Assembly (NCBI RefSeq): GCF_006151805.1 | Contig: NZ_VDDA01000012.1 | Location: 1-64,000, forward strand | Length of the DNA stretch: 64,000 nt | From: Methylobacterium terricola | GTDB taxonomy: Bacteria > Pseudomonadota > Alphaproteobacteria > Rhizobiales > Beijerinckiaceae | Direction: 5' to 3' | In this document: one piece after another, positions 45,374 through 54,043 of the stretch | Position numbering within the stretch: the first letter of the stretch is position 1 | Layout: every line of letters begins with the position of its first letter | Made by a program: the position numbers and the translations under genes | Notes under the pieces: model-generated | Database searches by the model: none | Seen by the model: the letters and a program-made list of their open reading frames with translations, nothing else | Told to the model about the DNA's origin: nothing

Positions 45374-47287
45374 ATGCCCAGAGTGTCCGTCGACGCGCCC
45401 TCCCTTCTCGGTTCCGCCGCCGCGGCGCCGCCCCGGCAGGCCCTCAACCTGCGCTGGCTCGCCGGCAGCCTGCTCACCGGCGTCACCGGCGCCGGCCTGA
45501 TCGGCGTCGCGCTCTACCTCGCCGCCGCCGACGGCATCGTGCCGGCGGCACCGGAGCGGGCGCTGGCGCCGCATGGCGACGGGGGCACCGGCGACGTCGG
45601 CCGCAAGGGCGACCGGCTGGTGCGCGACGAGATGATCGTCGCCGCCAAGACCGCCTTCAAGGCGCCGATGACCGAGCGCGCCGGCGAGCGCGAGGTGATC
45701 CGCGTGCATTCCTACGTGCAGATCGCCACCGAGCTGCCCTTGCGCGCGCCCGACCTGCCGGTGCCGCCCTTCGACCCGCTGCGCAGTGCCCGGATCGAGG
45801 TGCCGGCTCCGGCCGACGGCGATTCGGACCCGGCCGAGACCGCCGTGACCCTGGTGCGCAGCCCGCTCGCCGACGCGGCGATCGAGACCGGCGCGCCGGC
45901 CCTCACGGAGGCCGAGGTCGATGCGATCGTGGCCGAGACCCAGACGCTCTCGGCTGGAGCGCTTGCCGGCGGGACGCTTGCCGGCGGAACGCTGCCGCCG
46001 GCCTTCCCGGCCGAGCGCCTGCTGTCCCGCGCCCTGCGGCCGGCCGCCGTGCCCGACGAGGACAGCGCGGAGGCCCGCTTCCGCAACATCGAGGTGCGGA
46101 TCCTGCCCGAGAACCTGACCGAGATCGCCGAGAGCAGCACCGGCGCCGGTCCGGGCACCGCCCCGCCGCTCTTCGAGGAGCGCGACCTGGTGCTGGGCAA
46201 GGACCAGAGCCTCGAGAACCTCCTGAAGCGCAACGGCGCCGAGCCGGCGCGGCTCTCCGCCATGATGGCGAGCCTGAGCGCCCGGGCGAAGGGCGACCTC
46301 CCCGACGGCCAGCACGTGCGCCTGCTGATCGCCCCGCAGGGCGACGGCCACGCGCCCGAGAGCCGCGGCATCGCCCGGGTCACGCTCTACGGCGAGGACG
46401 GCATCCAGGAGATCGTGGCGGCCAACGACCGCGGCGGCTTCGTCTCGGTGGCGCCGCCGCGGCCGGGCAACACCCCGGAGGAGGACGAGGAATCCGGCGT
46501 CACCCTCTACGAGAGCCTGTACGGCACCGCGCTCAAGAACGGCGTGCCGCGCCCGATCATCGAGGAGATGGTCATGGCGCTGGCGACGAGCACCGACCTG
46601 CAGCAGCGCACCAGCCCGGGCGACCGGGCCGAGCTGTTCTTCATCGAGGACGAGGATGCCCGGCCGGAGCTGCTCTATGTCGGCTTGCGCATCCACGACG
46701 ACACGTTCGGCCTCTATCGCTACCGCGTACCGGGCTCGGGCGAGATCGACTATCTCGATCCGAACGGCCGTTCGAGCCAGAAATTCCTGATGCGGCGCCC
46801 CGTGGCGGAGGGGCGGATCTCCTCGCCCTTCGGCGCCCGCCTGCACCCGATCCTCGGCTATTACCGGCCGCATAACGGCGTCGACTGGGCGGCGACCCGC
46901 GGCACGCCGATCATGGCGACCGGCGACGGCACCATCGTGTCGGCCGGAGCCCGCTCCGGCTACGGCAACCGGGTCGAGATCCAGCACGCCAACGGCTACA
47001 CCACCGCCTACAACCATATGGCCCGGATCGCCCGCGGCATCGCCCCGGGCGCCCGGGTGCGGCTCGGCCAGGTGATCGGCGCGGTCGGCACCACCGGCCT
47101 CTCGACCGGCCCGCATGTCCATTACGAGGTCGCGATCAACGGCCGCTTCGTCGACCCGATGAAGATCCGCCTGCCGAGCGCCCGCGAGCTGACGGGACAG
47201 ACCCTCGCCACCTTCCGCCAGGCCGAGGAGCAGATCGACGCCCTGCGCCAGAAGCACGGGGGCAAGACGGTGGCGGAGCGCACGTGA
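45374..47287 (+). CDS. M23-family metallopeptidase (cell-wall hydrolase or its activator)
   Basis: A 637-residue protein. One N-terminal membrane anchor (LAGSLLTGVTGAGLIGVALYL, about 30-55) leads to a long periplasmic part. From about 530 the M23 domain shows LHPILGYYRPHNGVDWAA (HxxxD) and GPHVHYEVAING (HxH), the zinc-binding ligands of an active peptidoglycan endopeptidase. A LysM/opacity-type strand block (LVLGKDQSLENLLKRNGAEP) precedes it and looks like a binding module. The M23 part is C-terminal, as in membrane-bound NlpD/MepM-like proteins. It likely cuts peptide cross-links during growth. Confidence 0.85.
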   Translation: MPRVSVDAPSLLGSAAAAPPRQALNLRWLAGSLLTGVTGAGLIGVALYLAAADGIVPAAPERALAPHGDGGTGDVGRKGDRLVRDEMIVAAKTAFKAPMTERAGEREVIRVHSYVQIATELPLRAPDLPVPPFDPLRSARIEVPAPADGDSDPAETAVTLVRSPLADAAIETGAPALTEAEVDAIVAETQTLSAGALAGGTLAGGTLPPAFPAERLLSRALRPAAVPDEDSAEARFRNIEVRILPENLTEIAESSTGAGPGTAPPLFEERDLVLGKDQSLENLLKRNGAEPARLSAMMASLSARAKGDLPDGQHVRLLIAPQGDGHAPESRGIARVTLYGEDGIQEIVAANDRGGFVSVAPPRPGNTPEEDEESGVTLYESLYGTALKNGVPRPIIEEMVMALATSTDLQQRTSPGDRAELFFIEDEDARPELLYVGLRIHDDTFGLYRYRVPGSGEIDYLDPNGRSSQKFLMRRPVAEGRISSPFGARLHPILGYYRPHNGVDWAATRGTPIMATGDGTIVSAGARSGYGNRVEIQHANGYTTAYNHMARIARGIAPGARVRLGQVIGAVGTTGLSTGPHVHYEVAINGRFVDPMKIRLPSARELTGQTLATFRQAEEQIDALRQKHGGKTVAERT

Positions 47288-47456
47288 GCGGGCGGTCGAT
47301 CGCCTGACGGATGCCGGCGCTCTCCGGCGGGCCGGCGGAGGTCGAGGACGCCCGGGCGTCTCCCGTCCCCGCGGGCGGCAGGGCCGTCCGGGGAAAACCC
47401 GCACCCTGCCTTGCCTCGCATAGTCCCGTGCAGCGGCAGGACCGGGAAGCGACGCC

Positions 47457-49181
47457 CTACGCCACGACCTCCCCTTCCCGCAGCGCCCGCCGCAGCACCT
47501 TGCCGACATTGGTCTTGGGCAGGCTGTCGCGGAAGACGATGCGGCGGGGCACCTTGTAGGCGGTCAGGCCTTCGCGGGCATGGGCCCGCAGCGCCTCGGC
47601 GGTGAGGTCGGGGTCGCGGCGCACCACGTGGGCGACGACGCACTCGCCGGTCTCCTCCGAGGTCTCGCCCACCACCGCCACTTCGAGCACGCCCGGATGG
47701 GCGGCGAGCACGTCCTCGACCTCGTTCGGGTAGACGTTGAAGCCCGAGACCAGGATCATGTCCTTCATCCGGTCGACGATGCGGATCTGCCCGTCGGGCT
47801 CGATCACCGCGATGTCGCCGGTGCGGAAGAAGCCGTCCTGCGTCATGGCGCGGGCGGTCTCGTCGGGCCGGCCCCAGTAGCCGGCCATCACCTGCGGCCC
47901 GCGCACGCAGAGCTCGCCGGGCTGGCCCATCGGCAGGGTCGCGCCGGCGGCATCGCGGATGCAGACCTCCGTCGAGGAGACCGGGTAGCCGATGGTGCCG
48001 GACCAGTCGTGCAAGGTCGGCGGGTTGATCGAGACGACGGGCGAGGTCTCGGACAGGCCGTAGCCCTCGATCACCGGATTGCCGGTGACGGATTTCCAGC
48101 GTTTCGCCACCGGCCCCTGCATCGCCATGCCGCCCGCGATGGCGTGTTCGAGCCGCGACCAATCGACCTTGCCGATGTCGGGGTGGTTGAGGAGCGCGTT
48201 GAACAGCGTGTTGACGCCCGACAGGTTGGTGAACCGGCTCTTGCGCAGCAACGCCACGAAGCCTGGAATGTCGCGCGGGTTCGGCACCAGCAGGCAGCAC
48301 GCGCCGAGCCGCATCATGAAGAAGAAGCAGCAGGTCAGCGCGAAGATATGGTAGAGCGGCAGGGCCGTCACCATCACCCGGCCCGGACCCTCGTCGTCGC
48401 GCATGCCGAACCAGACCCGGCTCTGCTCGACATTGGCGGCGACGTTGCGATGGGTCAGCATCGCTCCTTTCGACACGCCGGTGGTGCCGCCGGTATATTG
48501 CAGGAAGGCGAGGTCGTCGGGAGACACCGCGACCGGACGGAACGTCGCCTTGCGCCCCGCCGCGAGCGCGGCCTTGAAGCGCGTGCGGCGCGGGGCCGGC
48601 AGGACGAAGGGCGGGACCGCCTTCTTGAGGTGGCGCGCCGCCAGGGTGATCAGCGCGCCCTTCGGCCCGAGCCCGTCGCCGGCGCCGGCCACCACCACCC
48701 GCTCGAGGCCGGGCAGCTCGGGCAGCGCCTCGGCGACCGTGCGGCCGAAATTCTCCAGCACCACCAGCACCCGGGCGCCGGCATCGCGCAGCTGGTGGAT
48801 CAGCTCGCGCGGGGTGTAGAGCGGGTTGACGTTGACGACCGTGGCGCCGGCGAGCAGCGCGCCGACGAGGGCGATGGGGAAGGCCGGCACGTTCGGCATC
48901 ATCAGGGCGACCCGGTCGCCCTTGACCACGCCCTGCGCCTGGAGCCAGGCCGCCATCGCCTCGCCCTCGCGCCTCAAGGTGGCGTAGGTCAGGGAGACAC
49001 CGAAACAGGTGATGCCCGGGCTGTCGGCGAAACGCCGCGCGCTGGTCTCGATCAGCTCGACCAGGGTGCCGAGGCGCTCAGGTTCGATCTCGGCCGGGAC
49101 GGATTCCGGATAGGCGGCGAGCCAGGGCCGCGGCGGGGTGTTCGGATCCATCACGCTCGGCCCCGTGCCCATGAATTCCAC
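47457..49181 (-). CDS. fadD: Long-chain fatty-acid-CoA ligase
   Basis: A 574-residue adenylate-forming enzyme that activates fatty acids to acyl-CoA. It shows the AMP loop FLQYTGGTTGVSKGAM near residue 210, GYGLSETSPVVSIN near 350, GELCVRGPQVMAGYW near 425 and the catalytic lysine region VSGFNVYPNEVEDV near 500. The C-terminal lysine is in the DSLPKTNVGKVLRR end. ATG 49181 gives a start before GTGPSVMDP; later ATGs also exist. Length and motif order fit FadD. It is convergent with the peptidase gene. Confidence 0.92.
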   Translation of the reverse strand: MEFMGTGPSVMDPNTPPRPWLAAYPESVPAEIEPERLGTLVELIETSARRFADSPGITCFGVSLTYATLRREGEAMAAWLQAQGVVKGDRVALMMPNVPAFPIALVGALLAGATVVNVNPLYTPRELIHQLRDAGARVLVVLENFGRTVAEALPELPGLERVVVAGAGDGLGPKGALITLAARHLKKAVPPFVLPAPRRTRFKAALAAGRKATFRPVAVSPDDLAFLQYTGGTTGVSKGAMLTHRNVAANVEQSRVWFGMRDDEGPGRVMVTALPLYHIFALTCCFFFMMRLGACCLLVPNPRDIPGFVALLRKSRFTNLSGVNTLFNALLNHPDIGKVDWSRLEHAIAGGMAMQGPVAKRWKSVTGNPVIEGYGLSETSPVVSINPPTLHDWSGTIGYPVSSTEVCIRDAAGATLPMGQPGELCVRGPQVMAGYWGRPDETARAMTQDGFFRTGDIAVIEPDGQIRIVDRMKDMILVSGFNVYPNEVEDVLAAHPGVLEVAVVGETSEETGECVVAHVVRRDPDLTAEALRAHAREGLTAYKVPRRIVFRDSLPKTNVGKVLRRALREGEVVA

Positions 49182-49226
49182 CCTTTCGGTGCCGGATACC
49201 TCGACGGGCTCCCGCTTTCCTTCCGG

Positions 49227-49928
49227 TTAGCCTCTCCTCCCGGGCGTTTCAACCGATGGGCGGGACACGGCAGAGGAGAGGACGGCATGCGGCAGGAACG
49301 CCGCGAGCACGAGGCCCCCGGCCAGAGCCGCCTGTCCCCCGGAGAGCGGCACGCGCAGGAAGTCCGACAGCCCGAGGTCCCGCGCGGCCGCCAGCAGGGC
49401 GAAGGCGAAGGCGAGCGCGACGAGGCGCAGGAGCCCCCGGCCGAAGCCGCGCCAGCGGTCGCCGCGGCGCGGCAGGCCGCGGGCGACGAGGACCGGGACG
49501 CCGATGGCGAAGCCGAAGACCATGGCGGTCATCGTCAGCCCGAGGCCCTGGGCCGCCAGCATCGTCTGGCCGGACAGGAAGGCGACGCTGCCGACCGAGT
49601 AGCCGGTGCGCAGCACCAGCCCGCCATAGGTCGGGTGCAGCGACAGGCCCAGCACCAGGGCGAGGCCGAGGAGCGCGCCGAGCCAGCCGCGCCATCCGGG
49701 GGCGGCAACGGGCAGGAGCGCGACGCGCGCCGCCCCGTAGGCGATGGCCGGGAAGAACAGCGGGTAGCGGTCGGCGAAGAAGCCGTAGGCGTACTGGCCG
49801 AATCCGGCCGCGTCGAGGCGCGCCTGCGTCACGCCGGCAGCGGCAACGAACGCCACCGCCGCCAGGGCTGCCAGGAGAGGCGCGAGGGCGGCGAGCCGCC
49901 CCCGCCTGCGGGATGACCGGAAGGTCAT
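49227..49928 (-). CDS. Multi-pass membrane protein
   Basis: A 233-residue protein with about six hydrophobic helices (LAALAPLLAALAAVAFVAAA, WLGALLGLALVLGLSLHP, MTAMVFGFAIGVPVLVA among them) and Arg-rich linkers. It reads as a real integral membrane protein, but I do not recognise a family. It lies 45 bases upstream of fadD on the same strand, so it may share its transcript, and 37 bases after pepA, which is also transcribed leftward. Confidence 0.6.
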   Translation of the reverse strand: MTFRSSRRRGRLAALAPLLAALAAVAFVAAAGVTQARLDAAGFGQYAYGFFADRYPLFFPAIAYGAARVALLPVAAPGWRGWLGALLGLALVLGLSLHPTYGGLVLRTGYSVGSVAFLSGQTMLAAQGLGLTMTAMVFGFAIGVPVLVARGLPRRGDRWRGFGRGLLRLVALAFAFALLAAARDLGLSDFLRVPLSGGQAALAGGLVLAAFLPHAVLSSAVSRPSVETPGRRG

Positions 49929-49965
49929 CGAACCGGCAGGGACCCCGAAACAGGGACGCCGGCGC

Positions 49966-51477
49966 TCACGCCTCGTAATGGTCGCGCACGAGCCGATCGA
50001 GGAGGCGCACGCCCCAGCCCGAGCCCCAGGAGCGGTTGATCTCGCTCGCCGGCGAGCCCATCCCGACGCCGGCGATGTCGAGGTGGATCCACGGCACGTC
50101 GTTGACGTAGCGCTTGAGGAACTGCGCCGCCGTGGCCGAGCCGCCGTGCCGGCCGCCGGTGTTCTTCATGTCGGCGAATTTCGACTCGATCAGCTTGTCG
50201 AAGCCCGGCGCCAGCGGCATGCGCCAGACCTTCTCGCCGGTGGCCTCGCCCGCGGCCGAGAGGCGCTGCGCCAGCTCGTCGTTGTTCGAGAACATGCCGG
50301 CGAATTCCTGGCCGAGCGCCACCAGGATCGCGCCCGTCAGGGTCGCGAGGTCGATCATGAAACGGGGCTTGTAGGTCTGCTGGACGTGCCAGAGCACGTC
50401 GGCGAGCACCAGGCGGCCTTCCGCGTCGGTGTTGATGATCTCGATCGTCTGGCCCGACATCGAGGTGACGATGTCGCCGGGGCGCTGGGCCTTGCCGTCG
50501 GGCATGTTCTCGACGAGGCCGATGGCGCCGAGCGCGTTCACCTTGGCCTTGCGGCTGGCGAGAGCGTGCATCAGGCCGACGACGCAGGCGGCGCCGGCCA
50601 TGTCGCCCTTCATGTCCTCCATGCCGCCGCTCCCCTTGATGGAGACGCCGCCGGAATCGAAGGTCACGCCCTTGCCGATGAAGGCCACCGGCGCCGCGGA
50701 GGCGTCCTCGCCGCCGTTCCAGCGCATGATGACGACCCGGGCCTCCTTGGCCGAGCCCTGCGCGACGGCGAGCAGCGCCCGCATGCCGAGCTTCTTCATG
50801 TCCTTCTCGTCGAGGATCTCGATCTCGACGCCGAGCTTCTCGAGGCCTGCGGCGCGGCGGGCGAATTCCTCCGGGTCGAGGACGTTCGGCGGCTCGTTGA
50901 CGAGTTCGCGAGCGAGGGTGACGCCCTCGGCCAGCCCCTCGGCGCCGCGCAGCGCCTTCTTCAGCCCGGCATTCTCCGGCACCAGCAGGGTCAGGCGCCC
51001 TCCCCCGCTCGTCTCCTCGCCCTCCGGCGACTTCTTGCTCTTGTAGCGGTCGAACTTGTAGGCGCGAAGCCGCGCCCCCAGCGAGAAGGCCGCGACCTCG
51101 TCCGAGGTCGGCGCGGTGCCGGGCCATTCGAGCACCACGGTCGCCGACCGGCTGCCGAGCTTGCCGGCGGTGAAGCCGCCGAGCGTCGCCCAGTCGCGCG
51201 AGGCCGCCTCGTCGGAGCCGGTGCCGATCACCACCAGCCGCTCGGCCGACAAGCCGGCCGGGGCGGTGACGACGAGGGCGCTTTGCGCCTTGCCCTTGAA
51301 CCGCTCGACGCCGGCCGCGCGGGTCACGAGCTCGGCCGCGCCGGGCCCGGCGATCTCGGCCGCCCGCGCCGACAGGGCGAGGTCCTCGCCGACGAACAGC
51401 ACGAGGTCGCCGCCGGGCCTGGCCTGCGCGCCCGACGCGGCGAGGGATTCGATCTCGATGCTGATGCCGTCCGCCAT
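49966..51477 (-). CDS. pepA: Leucyl aminopeptidase (M17)
   Basis: A 503-residue cytosolic aminopeptidase. The N-terminal domain (1-165) precedes the metal-binding catalytic part with FIGKGVTFDSGGVSIKG (Asp and Lys ligands), MEDMKGDMAGAACVVG, TDAEGRLVLADVLWH (the family signature NTDAEGRL) and PRFMIDLATLTGAI. All expected metal ligands are there. It trims N-terminal residues from peptides as a hexamer, and in some bacteria also binds DNA. ATG 51477 is chosen over a long upstream frame that overlaps lptF antisense. Confidence 0.95.
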   Translation of the reverse strand: MADGISIEIESLAASGAQARPGGDLVLFVGEDLALSARAAEIAGPGAAELVTRAAGVERFKGKAQSALVVTAPAGLSAERLVVIGTGSDEAASRDWATLGGFTAGKLGSRSATVVLEWPGTAPTSDEVAAFSLGARLRAYKFDRYKSKKSPEGEETSGGGRLTLLVPENAGLKKALRGAEGLAEGVTLARELVNEPPNVLDPEEFARRAAGLEKLGVEIEILDEKDMKKLGMRALLAVAQGSAKEARVVIMRWNGGEDASAAPVAFIGKGVTFDSGGVSIKGSGGMEDMKGDMAGAACVVGLMHALASRKAKVNALGAIGLVENMPDGKAQRPGDIVTSMSGQTIEIINTDAEGRLVLADVLWHVQQTYKPRFMIDLATLTGAILVALGQEFAGMFSNNDELAQRLSAAGEATGEKVWRMPLAPGFDKLIESKFADMKNTGGRHGGSATAAQFLKRYVNDVPWIHLDIAGVGMGSPASEINRSWGSGWGVRLLDRLVRDHYEA

Positions 51478-51774
51478 GGCGTTGCTTTCGTCCCGTCTCG
51501 GTTCGCGCGTCTTCTCGAGGCGCTGCGTCGGCCCTGTGTAGCGGGGCGGGCTGCCGGAACGCAACGCGGCCGGGCGTGCGACCGCCTGCCTCCGGCGGGC
51601 GGACCTCCTGTGGCCGCCGGTCGCGCGCCCGGCTGCGCGCCGCTGTGACCGCAGCAGCGCGCCTGCCCGCAAAAGGCCGCACTTGCCGTGCTTGAGGGCA
51701 GCCGATGCTTGTGCGGCCGGCGGGGGGCGACTAACCAGCATCGACGCGGAAGGGGGCCCGACCGCAACCGGCCG

Positions 51775-52947
51775 ATGAAGCAGATCGAGCGATACATCTT
51801 CCGCATCGCCCTGGGGGCGTTCCTGTCGTGCCTGATCGGCCTCACCGGCGTGATCTGGGTGACGCAGGCCTTGCGCGAGCTGGACCTGATCACCGCCAAG
51901 GGCCAGACGCTGCTGATCTTCTTCCTGATCACCGGCCTGTCGCTGCCGACGCTCATCACGGTGATCGCGCCGGTCGCGCTGTTCATCGCGGTGGTCTACG
52001 CGCTCAACAAGCTCAACGGCGATTCCGAGCTGATCGTGATGAGCGCCGCCGGCATGTCGCCGCGCCACCTGATGCGGCCGTTCCTGACGCTGGCGCTGAT
52101 CGTCAGCGCCGCCATCGGCTTCCTGACCATCCAGGTGATGCCGTCGAGCTTCCAGGAGTTGCGCGACGTGCTGACCCGGGTGCGCGGCGACTTCATCGCC
52201 AACGTGGTCAAGGAAGGGCAGTTCACCACCCTTGATAGCGGCATCACCTTCCATTTCCGCGAGCGGGCGCCGAACGGAGCCTTGCTCGGCATCTTCATGC
52301 AGGACCGGCGCGAGGCCGGGAAGACGGTGGTCTACCTCGCCGAACGCGGCCAGGCGGTCGATCTCGACGGGCAGACCTACCTGGTGCTCGAGAAGGGCAG
52401 CATCCACCGCCAGCAGCCGAACAGCCGCGATTCCTCGATCATCACCTTCCAGCGCTACGCCGTCGATCTCGCCGCCTTCACGCCCCCGGACGCCGACACG
52501 ATCTACAAGCCGCGCGAGCGCTCGACGGTGCAGCTGCTGTTCCCGGACGCCAACGAGACCTACTACAAGCTGACCAAGGGCCGCTTCCGGGCCGAATTGC
52601 ACGACCGGCTGTCGTCCTGGCTCTATCCCCTGGCGCTCGGGCTGATCGCCTTCGCGGCGCTCGGCGATCCCCGCACCACCCGGCAGGGCCGCGGGCTCGC
52701 GGTCGCCGGCGCGATCGCCGCCGTGGTGGGGTTGCGCATCGCGGGCTTCGCCGCCGCGAGCGCGGCGGTGCGCAGCCAGGGCGCGGTGGCGGCGGTCTAT
52801 GCCGTGCCGGTCATCGCCATCCTGCTCTCGCTTCTCGTCGCGTATCAGGGCAGCCGGGTGCGGGCGTTCAACGCCGCGCTCGCCGCACGTCTGCGCCGCC
52901 TCTCGGAGGCGCTGCCGGCCCGGGCGCCCCGGGTCCGGGCGGGCTGA
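51775..52947 (+). CDS. lptF: LPS export permease LptF
   Basis: A 390-residue inner-membrane permease of the YjgP/YjgQ family. It has six transmembrane helices: two near the N-terminus (IALGAFLSCLIGLTGVIWVT and ITVIAPVALFIAVVYALN), a large periplasmic jelly-roll domain, and then four near the C-terminus. QMLLIFF-like helices and LNKLNGDSELIVMSAAGMSP are family-typical. With LptG and the ATPase LptB it lifts LPS from the inner membrane. It opens the lptF-lptG-lptD run, with ATG 51775 preceded by an 87-base in-frame extension that looks non-coding. Confidence 0.92.
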   Translation: MKQIERYIFRIALGAFLSCLIGLTGVIWVTQALRELDLITAKGQTLLIFFLITGLSLPTLITVIAPVALFIAVVYALNKLNGDSELIVMSAAGMSPRHLMRPFLTLALIVSAAIGFLTIQVMPSSFQELRDVLTRVRGDFIANVVKEGQFTTLDSGITFHFRERAPNGALLGIFMQDRREAGKTVVYLAERGQAVDLDGQTYLVLEKGSIHRQQPNSRDSSIITFQRYAVDLAAFTPPDADTIYKPRERSTVQLLFPDANETYYKLTKGRFRAELHDRLSSWLYPLALGLIAFAALGDPRTTRQGRGLAVAGAIAAVVGLRIAGFAAASAAVRSQGAVAAVYAVPVIAILLSLLVAYQGSRVRAFNAALAARLRRLSEALPARAPRVRAG

Positions 52948-52954
52948 CGCCGCC

Positions 52955-54043
52955 ATGCTGATCGGCGTCACCCTCGGCCGCTACCTGGCGGCGCGCTTCC
53001 TGCGCATGATCCTGGGGGTCTTCCTCACGGTCTTCGCCCTCGTCTACACCCTCGACTTCGTCGAGCTGATGCGACGCGCCGGCGACGCCGAGGGCGCCTC
53101 GGCCGCCGTGATGGCGCGGCTCGCCCTGTTCCGCACGCCCGCGGTGGCCGAGCAGGTCCTGCCCTTCGCGATCCTGTTCGGCGCCATGGCGGCCCTCCTC
53201 CAGCTGAGCCGCAAGCTCGAACTGGTGGTGGCGCGGGCGGCCGGCATCTCGGCCTGGCAGTTCCTGCAGCCCGGCGTGATGGTGGCGCTCGGCATCGGCG
53301 CCTTCACGGTCGGGGTCTACAACCCGGTCTCGGCCGAGCTGAAGCAGCGCTCGACCGAGATCGAGGCCAAGATCTTCGCCCGCTCGTCGAAGGCCGGCTC
53401 CGGCAAGGACCTGTGGATCCGCCAGCGCAGCATCGACGGCCAGGCGGTGATCCGGGCCGAGACCGCGATCGAGGGCACCACGACGCTGGCCGGCGTCTCG
53501 GTCTTCACCTTCGACGAGGCCGGGGCCTTCACCCAGCAGATGCAGGCGGCCCGGGCCACCCTGCACGATGGCTACTGGGAATTGCAGGACGTGCGCGTCC
53601 AGGGGCTCGACCAGGAGCCGCAGAGCTACGACACCTACCTGATCGCCTCGACGCTCGATCCCTCGCAGGTGCGCCAGCGCTTCACCCCGCCGGAATCCGT
53701 GCCTTTCTGGCAACTGCGCCAGACGATCGCCCGGACCGAGCGGGCGGGACTCGACGCCACGCGTTACCGCCTGCAGTACGACGTGCTGATGGCGCGGCCG
53801 GTGCTGTTCCTGGCGATGGTGCTGGTGGCGGCATCGGTTTCATTAAGGTTCTTCCGCTTTGGTGGCATCGGCAAGATGGTGCTCGGCGGCGTCGCGGCGG
53901 GCTTCGTGCTCTACGTGGCACGGCAGGTGATGGAGGGCTTAGGAGCCTCTGGATTGGTCGCGGCGCCGGTGGCGGCGTGGTTCCCGGCCGTGGTAGGAAG
54001 TCTTCTCGGAACGCTCGCGCTTCTGCACCTGGAGGACGGCTGA
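52955..54043 (+). CDS. lptG: LPS export permease LptG
   Basis: A 362-residue partner of LptF with the same layout: two N-terminal helices (FLRMILGVFLTVFALVYTLD), a periplasmic domain, and C-terminal helices (VLFLAMVLVAASVSLRFFRF). SRKLELVVARAAGISAWQFL matches the coupling helix. It starts seven bases after lptF. Its stop TGA is directly followed by the ATG of lptD, so the three are one transcript. Confidence 0.92.
   Translation: MLIGVTLGRYLAARFLRMILGVFLTVFALVYTLDFVELMRRAGDAEGASAAVMARLALFRTPAVAEQVLPFAILFGAMAALLQLSRKLELVVARAAGISAWQFLQPGVMVALGIGAFTVGVYNPVSAELKQRSTEIEAKIFARSSKAGSGKDLWIRQRSIDGQAVIRAETAIEGTTTLAGVSVFTFDEAGAFTQQMQAARATLHDGYWELQDVRVQGLDQEPQSYDTYLIASTLDPSQVRQRFTPPESVPFWQLRQTIARTERAGLDATRYRLQYDVLMARPVLFLAMVLVAASVSLRFFRFGGIGKMVLGGVAAGFVLYVARQVMEGLGASGLVAAPVAAWFPAVVGSLLGTLALLHLEDG

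Noticed and set aside
43100..47509. A 1469-codon open frame on the minus strand across the chemoreceptor and M23 genes
   Set aside because: It mirrors the plus-strand genes, is His/Arg/Gly-rich without any domain pattern, and arises from extreme third-position GC leaving few stops on the opposite strand.
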